NCBI RefSeq assembly: GCF_900168265.1
Contig: NZ_FVZF01000012.1
Location: forward strand, 1-64,000
Source of the DNA: Salegentibacter salarius
GTDB taxonomy: Bacteria; Bacteroidota; Bacteroidia; Flavobacteriales; Flavobacteriaceae
Direction of reading: 5' to 3'
DNA: 64,000 bases
In this document: positions 16,311-25,253 of the stretch, piece after piece
Position numbering within the stretch: position 1 is the stretch's first letter
Layout of the letters: every line of letters starts with the position of its first letter
The notes under the pieces: generated by a model
What the model was told of the DNA's origin: nothing
Databases searched by the model: none
Seen by the model: the letters and a program-made list of their open reading frames with translations, nothing else
Translations under genes and position numbers: made by a program

Positions 16311-17468
16311 ATGGAAAATAATTTTAAAATGATCGCTAAGACCATGTATGGTTTTGAGCCAGTTTTGGCTAAAGAACTCATGGCACTTGGCGCGATGGAT
16401 GTAAAAGAAGGAACCAGGAATGTAAGTTTTGTTGGAGATACCGGCTTTATGTATAAAGCCAATCTTTGCTTAAGAACCGCCATTAAGATCCTGAAACCTT
16501 ACCAGAGTTTTAAAATATTTTCTGAAGACGATCTTTACAAACAAATCTACGATTTGCCCTGGGAGAATTTTATGGATGTTAACGATACCCTGGCCATTGA
16601 TGCCACGGTGCATTCAGATACCTTTACGCATTCCAAGTATATTTCCCTTAAAACCAAAGATGCTATTGTAGACAGGTTTAGGGATAAGTTTGGTAAAAGA
16701 CCAGATGTAGATCTTGATTTTCCAACCTTGCGACTTAATATTCATATTGAAAAGAACTTTTGTAATGTTTCCTTCGATTCCTCTGGGCAGTCGCTACACA
16801 AACGTGGGTATAAAACCGCGACTAATATTGCGCCTATAAACGAGGTGTTGGCTGCTGGTATGCTGTTGCTTTCAGGCTGGGACGGGCAGTGTGATTTTAT
16901 GGATCCCATGTGCGGTAGTGGGACTATTCTAATTGAAGCCGCGATGATTGCCTGCAATATTCCACCGAATTTAAACCGAAAAGAATTTGCTTTTGAACGC
17001 TGGAAAGATTGGGATGAAGATCTATTTGCAAAAATAGAAGCATCTGTGCTGAAGAAAATGCGGGAATTTCATTTTAAGATCAAAGGTTATGATACCTCGC
17101 CATCGGCAGTGCATAAAGCCATAGATAATATTGAAAATGCTAATCTTTCTGAATTTATAAAAGTAGAAAGACAGAATTTCTTTGCTTCTGAAAAAGAAGG
17201 AGAGCGGCATTTACATATGTTATTTAATCCGCCTTATGGAGAGCGATTAGAAATTGATATGCCGAAATTCTATAAAGAGATAGGAGACACGCTAAAGCAA
17301 TCTTATCCGGGGACTGATGCCTGGTTTATAACCTCTAATCTTGAAGCTATAAAACACGTAGGCCTAAGACCTTCCCGAAAAATAAAACTTTACAACGGTG
17401 CCCTGGAATCTAAGTTATTAAAATACCAGATCTACCAGGGATCAAAAAAGGCGAAGTTTCAGGATTAA
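16311..17468 (+). CDS. THUMP-domain class I SAM-dependent RNA methyltransferase (RlmL/TrmN-like)
   Basis: The 385-residue protein combines an N-terminal ferredoxin-like/THUMP RNA-binding region (1-160) with a methyltransferase domain. The SAM-binding motif is MDPMCGSGTILIEAAMIA, and the catalytic motif IV is FNPPYGERL, the N-P-P-Y signature of N2-guanine RNA methylases. It corresponds to the RlmL (23S rRNA m2G2445) half of E. coli YcbY/RlmKL, without the RlmK part. Cytoplasmic; it acts on rRNA or tRNA, and the exact target cannot be read from sequence. The gene is transcribed alone. Confidence 0.9.
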   Translation: MENNFKMIAKTMYGFEPVLAKELMALGAMDVKEGTRNVSFVGDTGFMYKANLCLRTAIKILKPYQSFKIFSEDDLYKQIYDLPWENFMDVNDTLAIDATVHSDTFTHSKYISLKTKDAIVDRFRDKFGKRPDVDLDFPTLRLNIHIEKNFCNVSFDSSGQSLHKRGYKTATNIAPINEVLAAGMLLLSGWDGQCDFMDPMCGSGTILIEAAMIACNIPPNLNRKEFAFERWKDWDEDLFAKIEASVLKKMREFHFKIKGYDTSPSAVHKAIDNIENANLSEFIKVERQNFFASEKEGERHLHMLFNPPYGERLEIDMPKFYKEIGDTLKQSYPGTDAWFITSNLEAIKHVGLRPSRKIKLYNGALESKLLKYQIYQGSKKAKFQD

Positions 17469-17521
17469 AATTTTGATCTGTAAGCAATGAATAAATTGGG
17501 GTGACCAACAAATTTTATTGC

Positions 17522-17947
17522 TTACGGATTAATAGAGAAACTTTTTAGAAATTGGGTAGCGGTCATTACCGGTAGGGAAGATTTTTGAAAATCTTTCGTA
17601 TTTCTTGTAATTATAATTTCACATTCTGAAGCTAATGCACTAAAATACTGAAGAGAATCTTCAAAATCTTTAAAATTTGAGTTTAGTCCTTTTTCGATTA
17701 TTTGCTCATCAATTATAGAAATTTCGCATAAAATTTTGAGCTTTCTAAGCTTTTCTTTTGCAATTTTTGGAGATTCGAATTTGGATAGGAAGTAATTTAC
17801 GGTTGCAAAGGAAATAGGAGAAACTATTAATGAAACAATTCCTTTATCAGCAAGGCTTGCAAGTTTTGCTGCAGCTTTATAAAACGGATATCTTTCTCCT
17901 AATAGATCAAGAATAATATTGGTATCTATAAATATTCTTTTATTCAT
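17522..17947 (-). CDS. vapC: PIN-domain toxin (VapC-like)
   Basis: The PIN-fold ribonuclease has 141 residues. The acidic residues of the active site are recognisable as Asp8 (FIDTNIILDLL), the DFEDSLQY pair in the middle and NTKDF near the C-terminus. The ITRNTKDF segment is typical of PIN toxins. It starts inside the antitoxin stop (ATGA overlap at 17944-17947), the usual vapBC arrangement with coupled translation. VapC toxins cut tRNA or rRNA; the target here is unknown. Confidence 0.92.
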   Translation of the reverse strand: MNKRIFIDTNIILDLLGERYPFYKAAAKLASLADKGIVSLIVSPISFATVNYFLSKFESPKIAKEKLRKLKILCEISIIDEQIIEKGLNSNFKDFEDSLQYFSALASECEIIITRNTKDFQKSSLPVMTATQFLKSFSINP

Positions 17948-18192
17948 TTATATTTCTCCAATAAATGGTCTGAGTATTCTTCTTTATAATCGAGGTCGGG
18001 CGCTATCTTTTTACCGGTTGATATGCTTCTCACAAAAGGAGAGATTTCTAATTCGTCGGTATCTTTCTTGCTTGTTAGCGATTGTAAATAGGCTTCTACA
18101 AGTTTAGACAAACTGAGTTTTTGATTTGAAGCATATTTTTTAGCTCTTTCAATTACTTCTTGATCGAGCTTTAAAGTGAGTTTGGTATTCAT
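17944..18192 (-). CDS. vapB: Antitoxin, ribbon-helix-helix type (VapB-like)
   Basis: This 82-residue protein begins MNTKLTLKLDQEVIERAKKYA, the strand-helix start of a ribbon-helix-helix DNA-binding domain (DUF6364-like). It continues with a C-terminal acidic tail (DELEISPFV...LDYKEEYSDHLLEKY) that probably wraps the toxin. It is directly upstream of and overlaps vapC. A large palindrome immediately upstream is its likely operator. Confidence 0.88.
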   Translation of the reverse strand: MNTKLTLKLDQEVIERAKKYASNQKLSLSKLVEAYLQSLTSKKDTDELEISPFVRSISTGKKIAPDLDYKEEYSDHLLEKYK

Positions 18193-18204
18193 AGCTCTAT
18201 ATTC

Positions 18205-18239
18205 TTATACGTGTAAATTTAATAAATTTATCCGTATAA
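18205..18239. promoter_or_regulatory. 35-bp interrupted palindrome, vapBC operator candidate
   Basis: TTATACG (18205-18211) pairs with CGTATAA (18233-18239), and TAAATTT (18214-18220) pairs with AAATTTA (18224-18230), around an AAT centre. Only the TG/TC dinucleotides break the symmetry. It starts 13 bp upstream of the antitoxin ATG. Ribbon-helix-helix antitoxins bind such symmetric sites to autoregulate. Confidence 0.78.
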
Positions 18240-18266
18240 ACGATAAAGCTTTATTTGCAGAATTCT

Positions 18267-18971
18267 CTATTTCTTATAGAAAGGAATCAGGTAACTAATG
18301 GTGTAGCCATAGCCCACCCCAATATTACTATCGTCGTAAGTTCGGTTAAAACCGGGAATAGTCAGGTTATCAAAATTATCTGGAGCAGATTGAAACAACC
18401 TGCGCTTAAGCTGAACATTCACCGAGAGGTATAGATTATTCAGTACTTCAACTTTAATCCCGGCAATTAATTCTACCCAGCTAGCCGTTAAGCCCGAATA
18501 TTCAATATTATCGGTTCTAACATCGGGTTCAAAGTAAGAGTTAGTAGTGTAGATTCGGTATTCATCAACTTCCTGGGTAAAAGTAGCAAAACCATAACGC
18601 GCTCCTACAAAAATAAGGTTCTGCATTCCCGTCCAGTTTTCATACGCATTATAATCGGCACCGAGCTTTATGTAGCTTCCGCGAGAAGTTAGGCTAATAT
18701 TATCTTCTTCGTAACCCATACTTTCATTACCAAGTTCTGCAGCCGCATAATAATTTTTATAAACCCTGTAATCTCCCAGGATTTCAAATCCTGAATAATC
18801 ATCCTCAAAAGCGGTTCTTGCTAGTTTACTAAGATCTGTTCCTATCCGTAAACCAAATTTTTCCCGCTTGGCCAGGCTATCCTGTACAATTGTTTCCTGG
18901 CTTAATAAAGGGCTAGCCAAAAATAGAAAGGCAAGACTAAAAAAATATGTTGATATGTGCTTGTGTTTCAT
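18267..18971 (-). CDS. DUF6048 family exported protein
   Basis: From ATG 18971 the protein has 234 residues with a clear signal peptide (MKHKHISTYFFSLAFLFLASPLLSQ). The body is strand-rich with aromatic-ended repeats and finishes in an outer-membrane barrel-like YTISYLIPFYKK, suggesting a small outer-membrane beta-barrel. It forms a fixed Flavobacteria pair with the DUF6452 lipoprotein upstream, whose frame overlaps by 35 bp. A longer in-frame start (19034) lies deep inside that gene and lacks a signal. Function unknown. Confidence 0.82.
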   Translation of the reverse strand: MKHKHISTYFFSLAFLFLASPLLSQETIVQDSLAKREKFGLRIGTDLSKLARTAFEDDYSGFEILGDYRVYKNYYAAAELGNESMGYEEDNISLTSRGSYIKLGADYNAYENWTGMQNLIFVGARYGFATFTQEVDEYRIYTTNSYFEPDVRTDNIEYSGLTASWVELIAGIKVEVLNNLYLSVNVQLKRRLFQSAPDNFDNLTIPGFNRTYDDSNIGVGYGYTISYLIPFYKK

Positions 18972-19473
18972 CTTCAATATTGGGTTCTTCAATAATATAA
19001 GAATCAATCCATTGCCCATCTTCACCGCCTTCAATGGTTAACTTTAAACTATTGTATATTACTTTATAAGCACAGGCACGGTTTACGTAAATCTCTTCGG
19101 TGCCGTAAGTAAAGGTTAAAGTATCGGTATCTGGGGTGAATTCTTCGTCTTCTTCGTCCTCTTCATCTTCAGGATCGCGATCAAATATAGTGAAGGTATA
19201 GGAAGTTGCATCTTGATCTGTTCTTAGTGGGATCACAATGCTATCAAAACTTATTCGTTGATACAATGTTTTAATTTCATCATTTACCGTAGATCTAATA
19301 CTTAAATTGGTTGGGCTGGCCGGGTTATCTCGTTCTTCGGCATCATAAAATCGCACAACCAGCAAAGGAGTGGTTTGCGTTGCCGCAGGGCAAATATCAT
19401 CTCTCTGGCAGCCAAGGAAAAGCATGAGTAGCCCACCGATAAAAAAGAGTTTTTTAAGATATTTTGTCTTCAT
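18937..19473 (-). CDS. DUF6452 family lipoprotein
   Basis: The 178-residue product starts with a lipoprotein signal ending LFLGC (lipidated Cys22), then CQRDDICPAATQTTPLL, a start typical of DUF6452 proteins. A run of Glu/Asp (EDEEDEEDEE) interrupts the middle, possibly a local expansion. It lies directly after rlmD (stop and start abut) and overlaps the DUF6048 gene, so rlmD-DUF6452-DUF6048 is one operon. Role unknown; probably a surface or periplasmic partner of the DUF6048 barrel. Confidence 0.84.
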   Translation of the reverse strand: MKTKYLKKLFFIGGLLMLFLGCQRDDICPAATQTTPLLVVRFYDAEERDNPASPTNLSIRSTVNDEIKTLYQRISFDSIVIPLRTDQDATSYTFTIFDRDPEDEEDEEDEEFTPDTDTLTFTYGTEEIYVNRACAYKVIYNSLKLTIEGGEDGQWIDSYIIEEPNIEDETQAHINIFF

Positions 19474-20883
19474 CTATTTTCTTTCTAAACAAACAACATT
19501 TTCTACGTGGTGCGTTTGTGGAAACATATCTACCGGTTGCACTTTAGTCACTTTATAATATTCGTCTAATAAAGAGAGATCGCGAGCTTGTGTAGCCGAG
19601 TTGCAACTCACGTAAACAATGCGCTGCGGCAATATACCAATTATTTGGGCAATCACATCTTTATGCATACCGTCTCGAGGCGGATCGGTTATAATAACGT
19701 CTGGCTGCCCGTGAGTATTGATAAATGATTCAGAAAAAACTTTTTTCATATCGCCTACAAAGAATTCGGTGTTTTCAACCTGGTTGCGCTCAGCGTTCTC
19801 TTTGGCGTCTATAATAGCTTCAGGCACAACTTCAACCCCAATTACTTTTTTCGCTTTTTTGGCAACAAACTGGGCTATGGTTCCTGTTCCTGTGTATAGA
19901 TCGTAAACAATTTCGTCTCCTTTAAGATCGGCGAAAACCCTGGTTATTTTATATAATTCGTAAGCCTGTGCAGAATTGGTTTGGTAAAAAGACTTGGCGT
20001 TTATTTTAAACTGAAGTCCTTCCATTTGCTCAAAGATATGGTCGCGGCCTTTATAGCAAATTACTTCCTGGTCGTAAATGGTGTCATTTCCTTTTTCATT
20101 GATCACGTATTGCAACGAAGTGATCTCCGGAAACATTTCTGCTACCGCATCAAGTAATAACTCTCGCTTTTCTTTGTCTTCGTGAAAAAACTGAATTAAA
20201 ACCATTAACTCCCCGGTAGAGGAAGTTCTAATCATTAAAGTTCTTAATAAACCTTCCTGTTTACGGGCATTAAAAAAACTGAGGTCGTTATCTGTAGCGT
20301 ATTCTTTTACAAAATTTCTTATTGCATTGCTGGGATCTTCCTGTAGGTGACATTTTTTGATATCCAGAATTTTATCCCACATCCCCGGAATGTGAAATCC
20401 AAGGGCATTTTTATCATCAAAATCTTTCCCGCTGTTTATCTCTTCCGGAGTGAGCCAGCGGCTGTCGCTAAATGAGAATTCCATTTTATTGCGGTAGAAA
20501 TAGATTTCCTTACTGCCTAAAATTGGGGTCACTTCAGGTAATTCAACCTTTCCTACCCGAATAAGATTGTTTAGAACTTCATTCTGTTTGTACTCCAGTT
20601 GATATTCGTAACCCATATTTTGCCATTTACAGCCTCCACAAGTTCCAAAATGCTGGCAAACAGGTTCTACACGTTTATCGGAAAATTGATGAAAATTTAC
20701 AGCAGTTCCCTGGTAATAAGATTTTCTCTTTTTCGTGGTTTTAATATCGGCAATATCACCGGGCACTACATTGTCTATAAAAATTACACGACCATCTGGA
20801 GATTTACCAATACCTTTTCCTTTTCCACCGGCATCAGTAACTTCAACGGCGTCAAATACCTTGTTTTTATTCCTTCTTCCCAT
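19474..20883 (-). CDS. rlmD: 23S rRNA (uracil-C5)-methyltransferase RlmD/RumA
   Basis: RlmD makes m5U1939 in 23S rRNA. From ATG 20883 the protein has 469 residues. An N-terminal TRAM-like OB fold contains GKGKGIGKSPDGRVIFI. A [4Fe-4S] site follows, CQHFGTCGGC (Cys76, 82, 85) plus a fourth Cys in IKKCHLQ. The SAM motif is VYDLYTGTGTIAQFVA, and the catalytic cysteine lies in VYVSCNSATQARDL. The longer frame from 20946 adds 21 residues with no family match. It is the first gene of the operon with DUF6452 and DUF6048, and divergent from rocD. Confidence 0.93.
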   Translation of the reverse strand: MGRRNKNKVFDAVEVTDAGGKGKGIGKSPDGRVIFIDNVVPGDIADIKTTKKRKSYYQGTAVNFHQFSDKRVEPVCQHFGTCGGCKWQNMGYEYQLEYKQNEVLNNLIRVGKVELPEVTPILGSKEIYFYRNKMEFSFSDSRWLTPEEINSGKDFDDKNALGFHIPGMWDKILDIKKCHLQEDPSNAIRNFVKEYATDNDLSFFNARKQEGLLRTLMIRTSSTGELMVLIQFFHEDKEKRELLLDAVAEMFPEITSLQYVINEKGNDTIYDQEVICYKGRDHIFEQMEGLQFKINAKSFYQTNSAQAYELYKITRVFADLKGDEIVYDLYTGTGTIAQFVAKKAKKVIGVEVVPEAIIDAKENAERNQVENTEFFVGDMKKVFSESFINTHGQPDVIITDPPRDGMHKDVIAQIIGILPQRIVYVSCNSATQARDLSLLDEYYKVTKVQPVDMFPQTHHVENVVCLERK

Positions 20884-21068
20884 AGCGCAAAAATAGGATA
20901 ATTGTGAAGATTTATTCCCTGAGTTGCTTAAAATTTCGGCAAACATTTAGTAATTTGCGAAAACTTGAATTTTGGATGATTTCTCTCCCTTGCGGCTCAG
21001 ACTCTTTAGATATTGGCTGGGAGCAAAAGAAGGAATTTATGAAAGTTAACAGTTAAAAAATTAAATCA

Positions 21069-22349
21069 ATGCCATTAGCAGAAATTAAATCCTCAGAAGA
21101 AGCCATTAACCTGGAAGATAAACATGGAGCTCATAATTACCATCCTCTTCCCGCTGTATTAAGCAAAGGGGAAGGAGTTCATGTTTGGGACGTAGAAGGA
21201 AAGAAATATTACGATTTCCTTTCTGCTTATTCCGCGGTAAATCAGGGACATTGTCATCCTAAAATTGTAAATGCTATGTATGAGCAAGCCTCAAAATTAG
21301 CACTTACCTCAAGGGCTTTCCATAACGACGTTCTTGGTGCTTACGAAAAATATGCCACCGATTATTTTAAGTTCGATAAACTTTTGCCAATGAATACTGG
21401 GGCAGAAGCTGTGGAAACTGCCATAAAGATCGCCAGAAAATGGGCTTACGAAAAGAAAGGAGTTAAAGAAACAGACGCTCAAATTATTGTTTGTGAAAAT
21501 AACTTCCACGGAAGAACAACCACGATAATTTCTTTCTCTAACGATGAAGGAGCTCGTAAGAATTTTGGTCCTTATACGCCAGGATTTATAAAAGTAGCTT
21601 ATGATGATCCAGATGCTTTAGAAAAAGCAATTACAGAAAATGATAATATAGCCGGCTTTTTAGTAGAACCTATTCAAGGGGAAGCAGGAGTTTATACGCC
21701 TGCTAACGATTATATGAAAAGAGCTAAAGAGATTTGTAATAAGCATAATGTGCTTTTTATGGCCGATGAGATCCAGACTGGGATCGCCAGAACCGGAGCT
21801 TTATTAGCCGTTTGTGGTAATTGTACTTGCGAAGGCCATTGCGAGCGCCAGGAAACTTATACAAGACCAGATATTTTGATCTTAGGGAAAGCACTTTCTG
21901 GAGGAAATTATCCTGTTTCTGCGGTATTGGCAGATGATGAGGTGATGAATGTAATTCAGCCGGGACAACACGGGTCTACTTTTGGAGGAAATCCTGTAGC
22001 CGCTGCAACTGCTGTAGCTGCATTAGATGTGGTTAAAGATGAAAAACTAGCCTTAAATGCGCGTAAACTCGGAAATCTTTTTAGAAGATTGATGGACGAC
22101 TTTATAAAAGATTCTAATATTGTAGAATTGGTAAGAGGCCGCGGATTATTAAATGCAATCGTAATTAACGATTCAGAAGATAGCTCTACAGCCTGGGATA
22201 TTTGTATGGCGCTAAAGGAAAACGGACTTTTAGCAAAACCAACCCACGGAAATATAATTCGTTTTGCGCCACCACTGGTGATGAACGAAGAACAACTTAG
22301 AGATTGTGTAGATATTATTACTTCTACTTTAAAGCAATTTGAAAAGTAA
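21069..22349 (+). CDS. rocD: Ornithine aminotransferase (ornithine-oxo-acid transaminase)
   Basis: RocD transfers the delta-amino group of ornithine to 2-oxoglutarate, giving glutamate semialdehyde, in arginine/ornithine breakdown or proline synthesis. The 426-residue class III aminotransferase shows AHNYHPLP near the start, MNTGAEAVETAIKIARKWAY, FHGRTT, VEPIQGEAGV, ADEIQTGIARTG, and the PLP lysine in ILGKALSGG. A cysteine-rich insert (CGNCTCEGHCERQ) after the PLP-Asp region could bind a metal and is unusual for RocD outside this phylum. Monocistronic, ended by the terminator at 22376. Confidence 0.94.
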   Translation: MPLAEIKSSEEAINLEDKHGAHNYHPLPAVLSKGEGVHVWDVEGKKYYDFLSAYSAVNQGHCHPKIVNAMYEQASKLALTSRAFHNDVLGAYEKYATDYFKFDKLLPMNTGAEAVETAIKIARKWAYEKKGVKETDAQIIVCENNFHGRTTTIISFSNDEGARKNFGPYTPGFIKVAYDDPDALEKAITENDNIAGFLVEPIQGEAGVYTPANDYMKRAKEICNKHNVLFMADEIQTGIARTGALLAVCGNCTCEGHCERQETYTRPDILILGKALSGGNYPVSAVLADDEVMNVIQPGQHGSTFGGNPVAAATAVAALDVVKDEKLALNARKLGNLFRRLMDDFIKDSNIVELVRGRGLLNAIVINDSEDSSTAWDICMALKENGLLAKPTHGNIIRFAPPLVMNEEQLRDCVDIITSTLKQFEK

Positions 22350-22375
22350 TTCTATTCTTAAAATATATTCACGAA

Positions 22376-22405
22376 AAAGCCAGCTAGAAATAGCTGGCTT
22401 TTTTT
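22376..22405 (+). terminator. rocD terminator
   Basis: An 11-bp stem, AAAGCCAGCTA (22376-22386) with TAGCTGGCTTT (22391-22401), has a GAAA tetraloop and a seven-T run, 27 bp after the rocD stop. Confidence 0.93.
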
Positions 22406-22441
22406 GTTTTGAAAAACAGGTTATTTGAAAGCTCCTAATTT

Positions 22442-22559
22442 TGTCAAGCTGAACTTGTTTCAGCTTCTAACATAAGATCAGTAATTATCTTTATAGATCT
22501 CCGAATAAATTTCGGAGCAGGCTCTGAAACCATCCCGAAGCTTCGGGACAGGATGACGT
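22442..22559. repeat. Dispersed palindromic repeat, composite copy
   Basis: The unit starts GTCAAG-CTGAACTTGTTTCAG-CTTCT (22443-22467), the window-wide repeat core. It then carries an inverted repeat CTCCGAA/TTCGGAG (22499-22517), a perfect palindrome TCCCGAAGCTTCGGGA (22533-22548), and closes with GGATGACG. It fills the gap between the convergent rocD and CCC-motif genes. The CTCCGAA module recurs at 39355-39373. Confidence 0.75.
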
Positions 22560-22594
22560 TTAAAAGGCTTTTTTTATTTTTTCAGAATCAATTT

Positions 22595-22927
22595 TTATTG
22601 ATTTTGTTCAATCTCTCTTAGAATTTCTTCCTGCATTTCGTAGATTCCTTCAAATCCGCCGTACATAATAAGCATAACAATAGAACTTATTAAACTAATG
22701 GCACTTAAAACCAGGCCTATAATGGCAAGAATTTTACCGGTTTTTACATTTTGGTAACCGGTGTATAATTCTGGTTCTGCATTATAGATCTCTGTGGCTC
22801 GCTTTGCCATTACCAGTGCAATGATCCCGAAAATAATTCCGAGTACTCCGTAACAGCAGCATCCAATAATAGAGAGGATCCCGAAAATTAAAATTAAGGT
22901 TGAATTTGGTAATTGTTGTCTTTCCAT
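22595..22927 (-). CDS. CCC-motif membrane protein
   Basis: This 110-residue protein has two or three membrane helices, with Cys-Cys-Cys (residues 23-25) in the first, followed by YGVLGIIFGIIALVMA. The cytoplasmic loop YTGYQNVKTGKILAIIGLVLS is typical of the Bacteroidota CCC-motif family, related to DUF4190 proteins. The function is unknown. It lies downstream of a DUF2752 protein with a 10-bp gap; the two gene families commonly travel together. Confidence 0.85.
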   Translation of the reverse strand: MERQQLPNSTLILIFGILSIIGCCCYGVLGIIFGIIALVMAKRATEIYNAEPELYTGYQNVKTGKILAIIGLVLSAISLISSIVMLIMYGGFEGIYEMQEEILREIEQNQ

Positions 22928-22937
22928 AAAGTTTGGT

Positions 22938-23231
22938 TTATTGGGTTAGTTGTAAATAAGTGTTCATTTTTATTAAATAGCTTATGAGCATTACCGCACC
23001 GCTAAAAATTATAAGTGCAATTTTTATCTGAAAATCATACCTGAATTTCACAAATAGGTTTAGAATTAGAAAAGCAAGTAAAATTAAGATGGGATAGATT
23101 CCCGGAAACATATAAAAAGCCTGGCTGAATTCTGCTTTAAAAACCAGTAATAACGCACGTTGCCCTCCGCAACCAAAACAATCTACCCCGGTAAGGCTTT
23201 TGTTAAGACAAGGCAACATAAATTCTTCCAT
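22938..23231 (-). CDS. DUF2752 membrane protein
   Basis: The 97-residue protein shows the DUF2752 signature: a cysteine near the N-terminus (LPCL) and DCFGCGGQRALLLVF, followed by three hydrophobic segments. The Cys-x2-Cys-Gly-x2-Arg pattern is invariant in the family. It sits 2 bp downstream of the secreted T9SS protein gene and 10 bp upstream of the CCC-motif gene, forming a three-gene operon. Function unknown. ATG 23231 and 23219 (MLPCL) are alternative starts. Confidence 0.85.
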   Translation of the reverse strand: MEEFMLPCLNKSLTGVDCFGCGGQRALLLVFKAEFSQAFYMFPGIYPILILLAFLILNLFVKFRYDFQIKIALIIFSGAVMLISYLIKMNTYLQLTQ

Positions 23232-23233
23232 AA

Positions 23234-24979
23234 CTAATTTTTGATGCTAATTTTACTGGTGAATTCAAGGTTTTCAGAAGAAATAATTTTTACGATATAG
23301 ATCGCATCTTGTAATCCCGAAGTTGGTAAATTATGTTTGGTACTTCCAATGGCTATTCTTTTATTATAAATCATTTGTCCGTTAAGGTCGTATAATAATA
23401 TTTGTTTTAAATCAGATTGCACCATCTGTATCTCCAATTGCGCTTTTAGATTGTTTTGAACAATGAGCGCGTCAGGAAATAAAAAATCCAATTCCTCTTC
23501 AGTGGTTTCGGATAGGATATTGTCTTCCTTTTCCCGCATAAAGCTAATAAAAAATCGATTACTATAATTTCCTTTTTCCAGGTCTATAGAAAAATCATCC
23601 AGATTTAATTGATTATAGGTTTCTAATTCGGAATCAAAAAGAAAGATATTCTCGCTCTCAAAATCTCTGAAATCGTCCAGACTGAAAGTTAATTTTGAAG
23701 CTTCAGCTAAATTTATAAATAGCGGGATTTTATCATTTTTTCTGAAAGGTCTAACCTGGATGTTATAGAAAGCTTCTGCAATATTCCAACCTGCATCATT
23801 TTCCAGCACTCCGTAAATTTTTGCATCCATAGCCCAATCTTCTTCTTTAGAAGAATCTTCCCGGAAGGCTAACAAAAGTGGGCGCGTATATAAATCGTTA
23901 AAACCTACATTAAGTTTTAATAATGGAATCTCGCTTTTTTGCTGATTTTTAAATTCTGAAGTTTGCGAGTTTTCTTTCTGAAATCGTCTTTGAGAATTTT
24001 TAAAATGGATGTAACCATCACTCTTTCCGGTTAGCATAAAGGCCTGCCCAATAGGACTATACTCACGGGCTATTTGTGCACCATTTGCTCCTGAATTTCC
24101 TGTTTCCTCTCCGCCGCCATCATAGGTTTTAAAAACTGCCGGGGCATAAGCGTTCGCTCCGGGAGAATAAGAACCATAACCACCTTCGTAATCTTTTAAA
24201 TAATGTGAATCACCGTTATCTCTGGAGTCCCAGAAGTAAGCGATTCCCGTACTTGCCGGATTTTCGAATAGAAAACTTTTTAAATGAAGGGCAGAAGGAT
24301 AGGGGTTACCTATTAAAACACTTTTTTCATTTTTAATAAGCACTTTTATTTCTCCGTCATTTGGTAAACCTCTAAAATCATAGCGTTGCCTGTTTCCGGG
24401 GTTGTTTTCTACTCCATTTATAATCGTGTGGTCGCTGCCGTTCACACCTTTCATGGTAAATCCTTGCCCTGGTGCTACATCAAAATTAACTCCCACGTGC
24501 TGCCAGTCAGTGTACTCACTTCCCGAGTATTTGTAAATCCAGCGACTGGAAATTTTTAAAGGATTTGCCCTGCCTTCTAAATCGTTTGTAACGAGAACCG
24601 ATTTACTTCGAGTTTGTGTTTTGGGTTGGAAAATTACCGCTCCAAATTGATTAGCGCTTATATTATCTGTAATCGGCAGCGCCCAGTAGTTATAATCAAA
24701 AGCATTAGAGGTGCCTTCCTGGAAAACGGAGAGCCAACCATTCCCCGAATTTTTATTAGTGCTTTTTTCACCCTGCAATAATTGTGATTCCTTTCGCAGG
24801 TAAATACTGGCTTCGGTATCAGGAGAATTATTCTTTTTTAGCGAAATATCGTCTTCAACATATAGAAACCGGTCACTAAGATAGATATAAGAATCCCCGG
24901 TTATGGAAGGAGAAATATGCAGTTGCGCATTTCCGTGGTAAAAAGATAAAATAAAAGCTAAGAAGTAAATTTGCCTCAT
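23234..24979 (-). CDS. Secreted protein with type IX secretion C-terminal sorting domain
   Basis: From ATG 24979 this protein has 581 residues. A signal peptide (MRQIYFLAFILSFYHGNAQ) precedes a strand-rich body with features of secreted adhesin-like proteins: SNAFDYNYWALPI, LIGNPYPSALHL and GQAFMLTG. The last 80 residues (from FLFPDALIVQNN) form a T9SS type A sorting domain ending FTSKISIKN. It would be exported by the type IX system, cleaved and anchored or released. The YWALP/GNPYPSAL signature is common in Flavobacteria cell-surface proteins of unknown role. Confidence 0.86.
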   Translation of the reverse strand: MRQIYFLAFILSFYHGNAQLHISPSITGDSYIYLSDRFLYVEDDISLKKNNSPDTEASIYLRKESQLLQGEKSTNKNSGNGWLSVFQEGTSNAFDYNYWALPITDNISANQFGAVIFQPKTQTRSKSVLVTNDLEGRANPLKISSRWIYKYSGSEYTDWQHVGVNFDVAPGQGFTMKGVNGSDHTIINGVENNPGNRQRYDFRGLPNDGEIKVLIKNEKSVLIGNPYPSALHLKSFLFENPASTGIAYFWDSRDNGDSHYLKDYEGGYGSYSPGANAYAPAVFKTYDGGGEETGNSGANGAQIAREYSPIGQAFMLTGKSDGYIHFKNSQRRFQKENSQTSEFKNQQKSEIPLLKLNVGFNDLYTRPLLLAFREDSSKEEDWAMDAKIYGVLENDAGWNIAEAFYNIQVRPFRKNDKIPLFINLAEASKLTFSLDDFRDFESENIFLFDSELETYNQLNLDDFSIDLEKGNYSNRFFISFMREKEDNILSETTEEELDFLFPDALIVQNNLKAQLEIQMVQSDLKQILLYDLNGQMIYNKRIAIGSTKHNLPTSGLQDAIYIVKIISSENLEFTSKISIKN

Positions 24980-25055
24980 AATTCCTGTAACTTTGCTGTA
25001 AATACAAGAACCGTTATTTTTAACAGCTTTAAAATAAGGGATAACAGGTAAAAAA

Positions 25056-25253
25056 ATGAACAATTCTCAAGTTATAAATACAATTTTGATAGTGTTTGGC
25101 GGCGGACTTCTAATCTATGCCATTGCTGCTGAAGGTGCTCACGCTTACTTTAAGATCATTGGTTTAATTACAATTATGTTGGGGCTTTATCGTGCAACCA
25201 ATTTTTGGGTAGAGACAAAAGATGATCATAAAGAAGAAGAAAATAAAGAATAA
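25056..25253 (+). CDS. Small two-helix membrane protein
   Basis: I do not recognise a named family. This 65-residue protein has two hydrophobic segments, 7-25 and 31-48, then a charged tail (DDHKEEENKE). Its stop overlaps the next start (TAATG at 25251-25255), so it is translationally coupled to the Smr-domain protein. The divergent neighbour is the T9SS protein. No cysteines or catalytic residues stand out. Confidence 0.72.
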   Translation: MNNSQVINTILIVFGGGLLIYAIAAEGAHAYFKIIGLITIMLGLYRATNFWVETKDDHKEEENKE

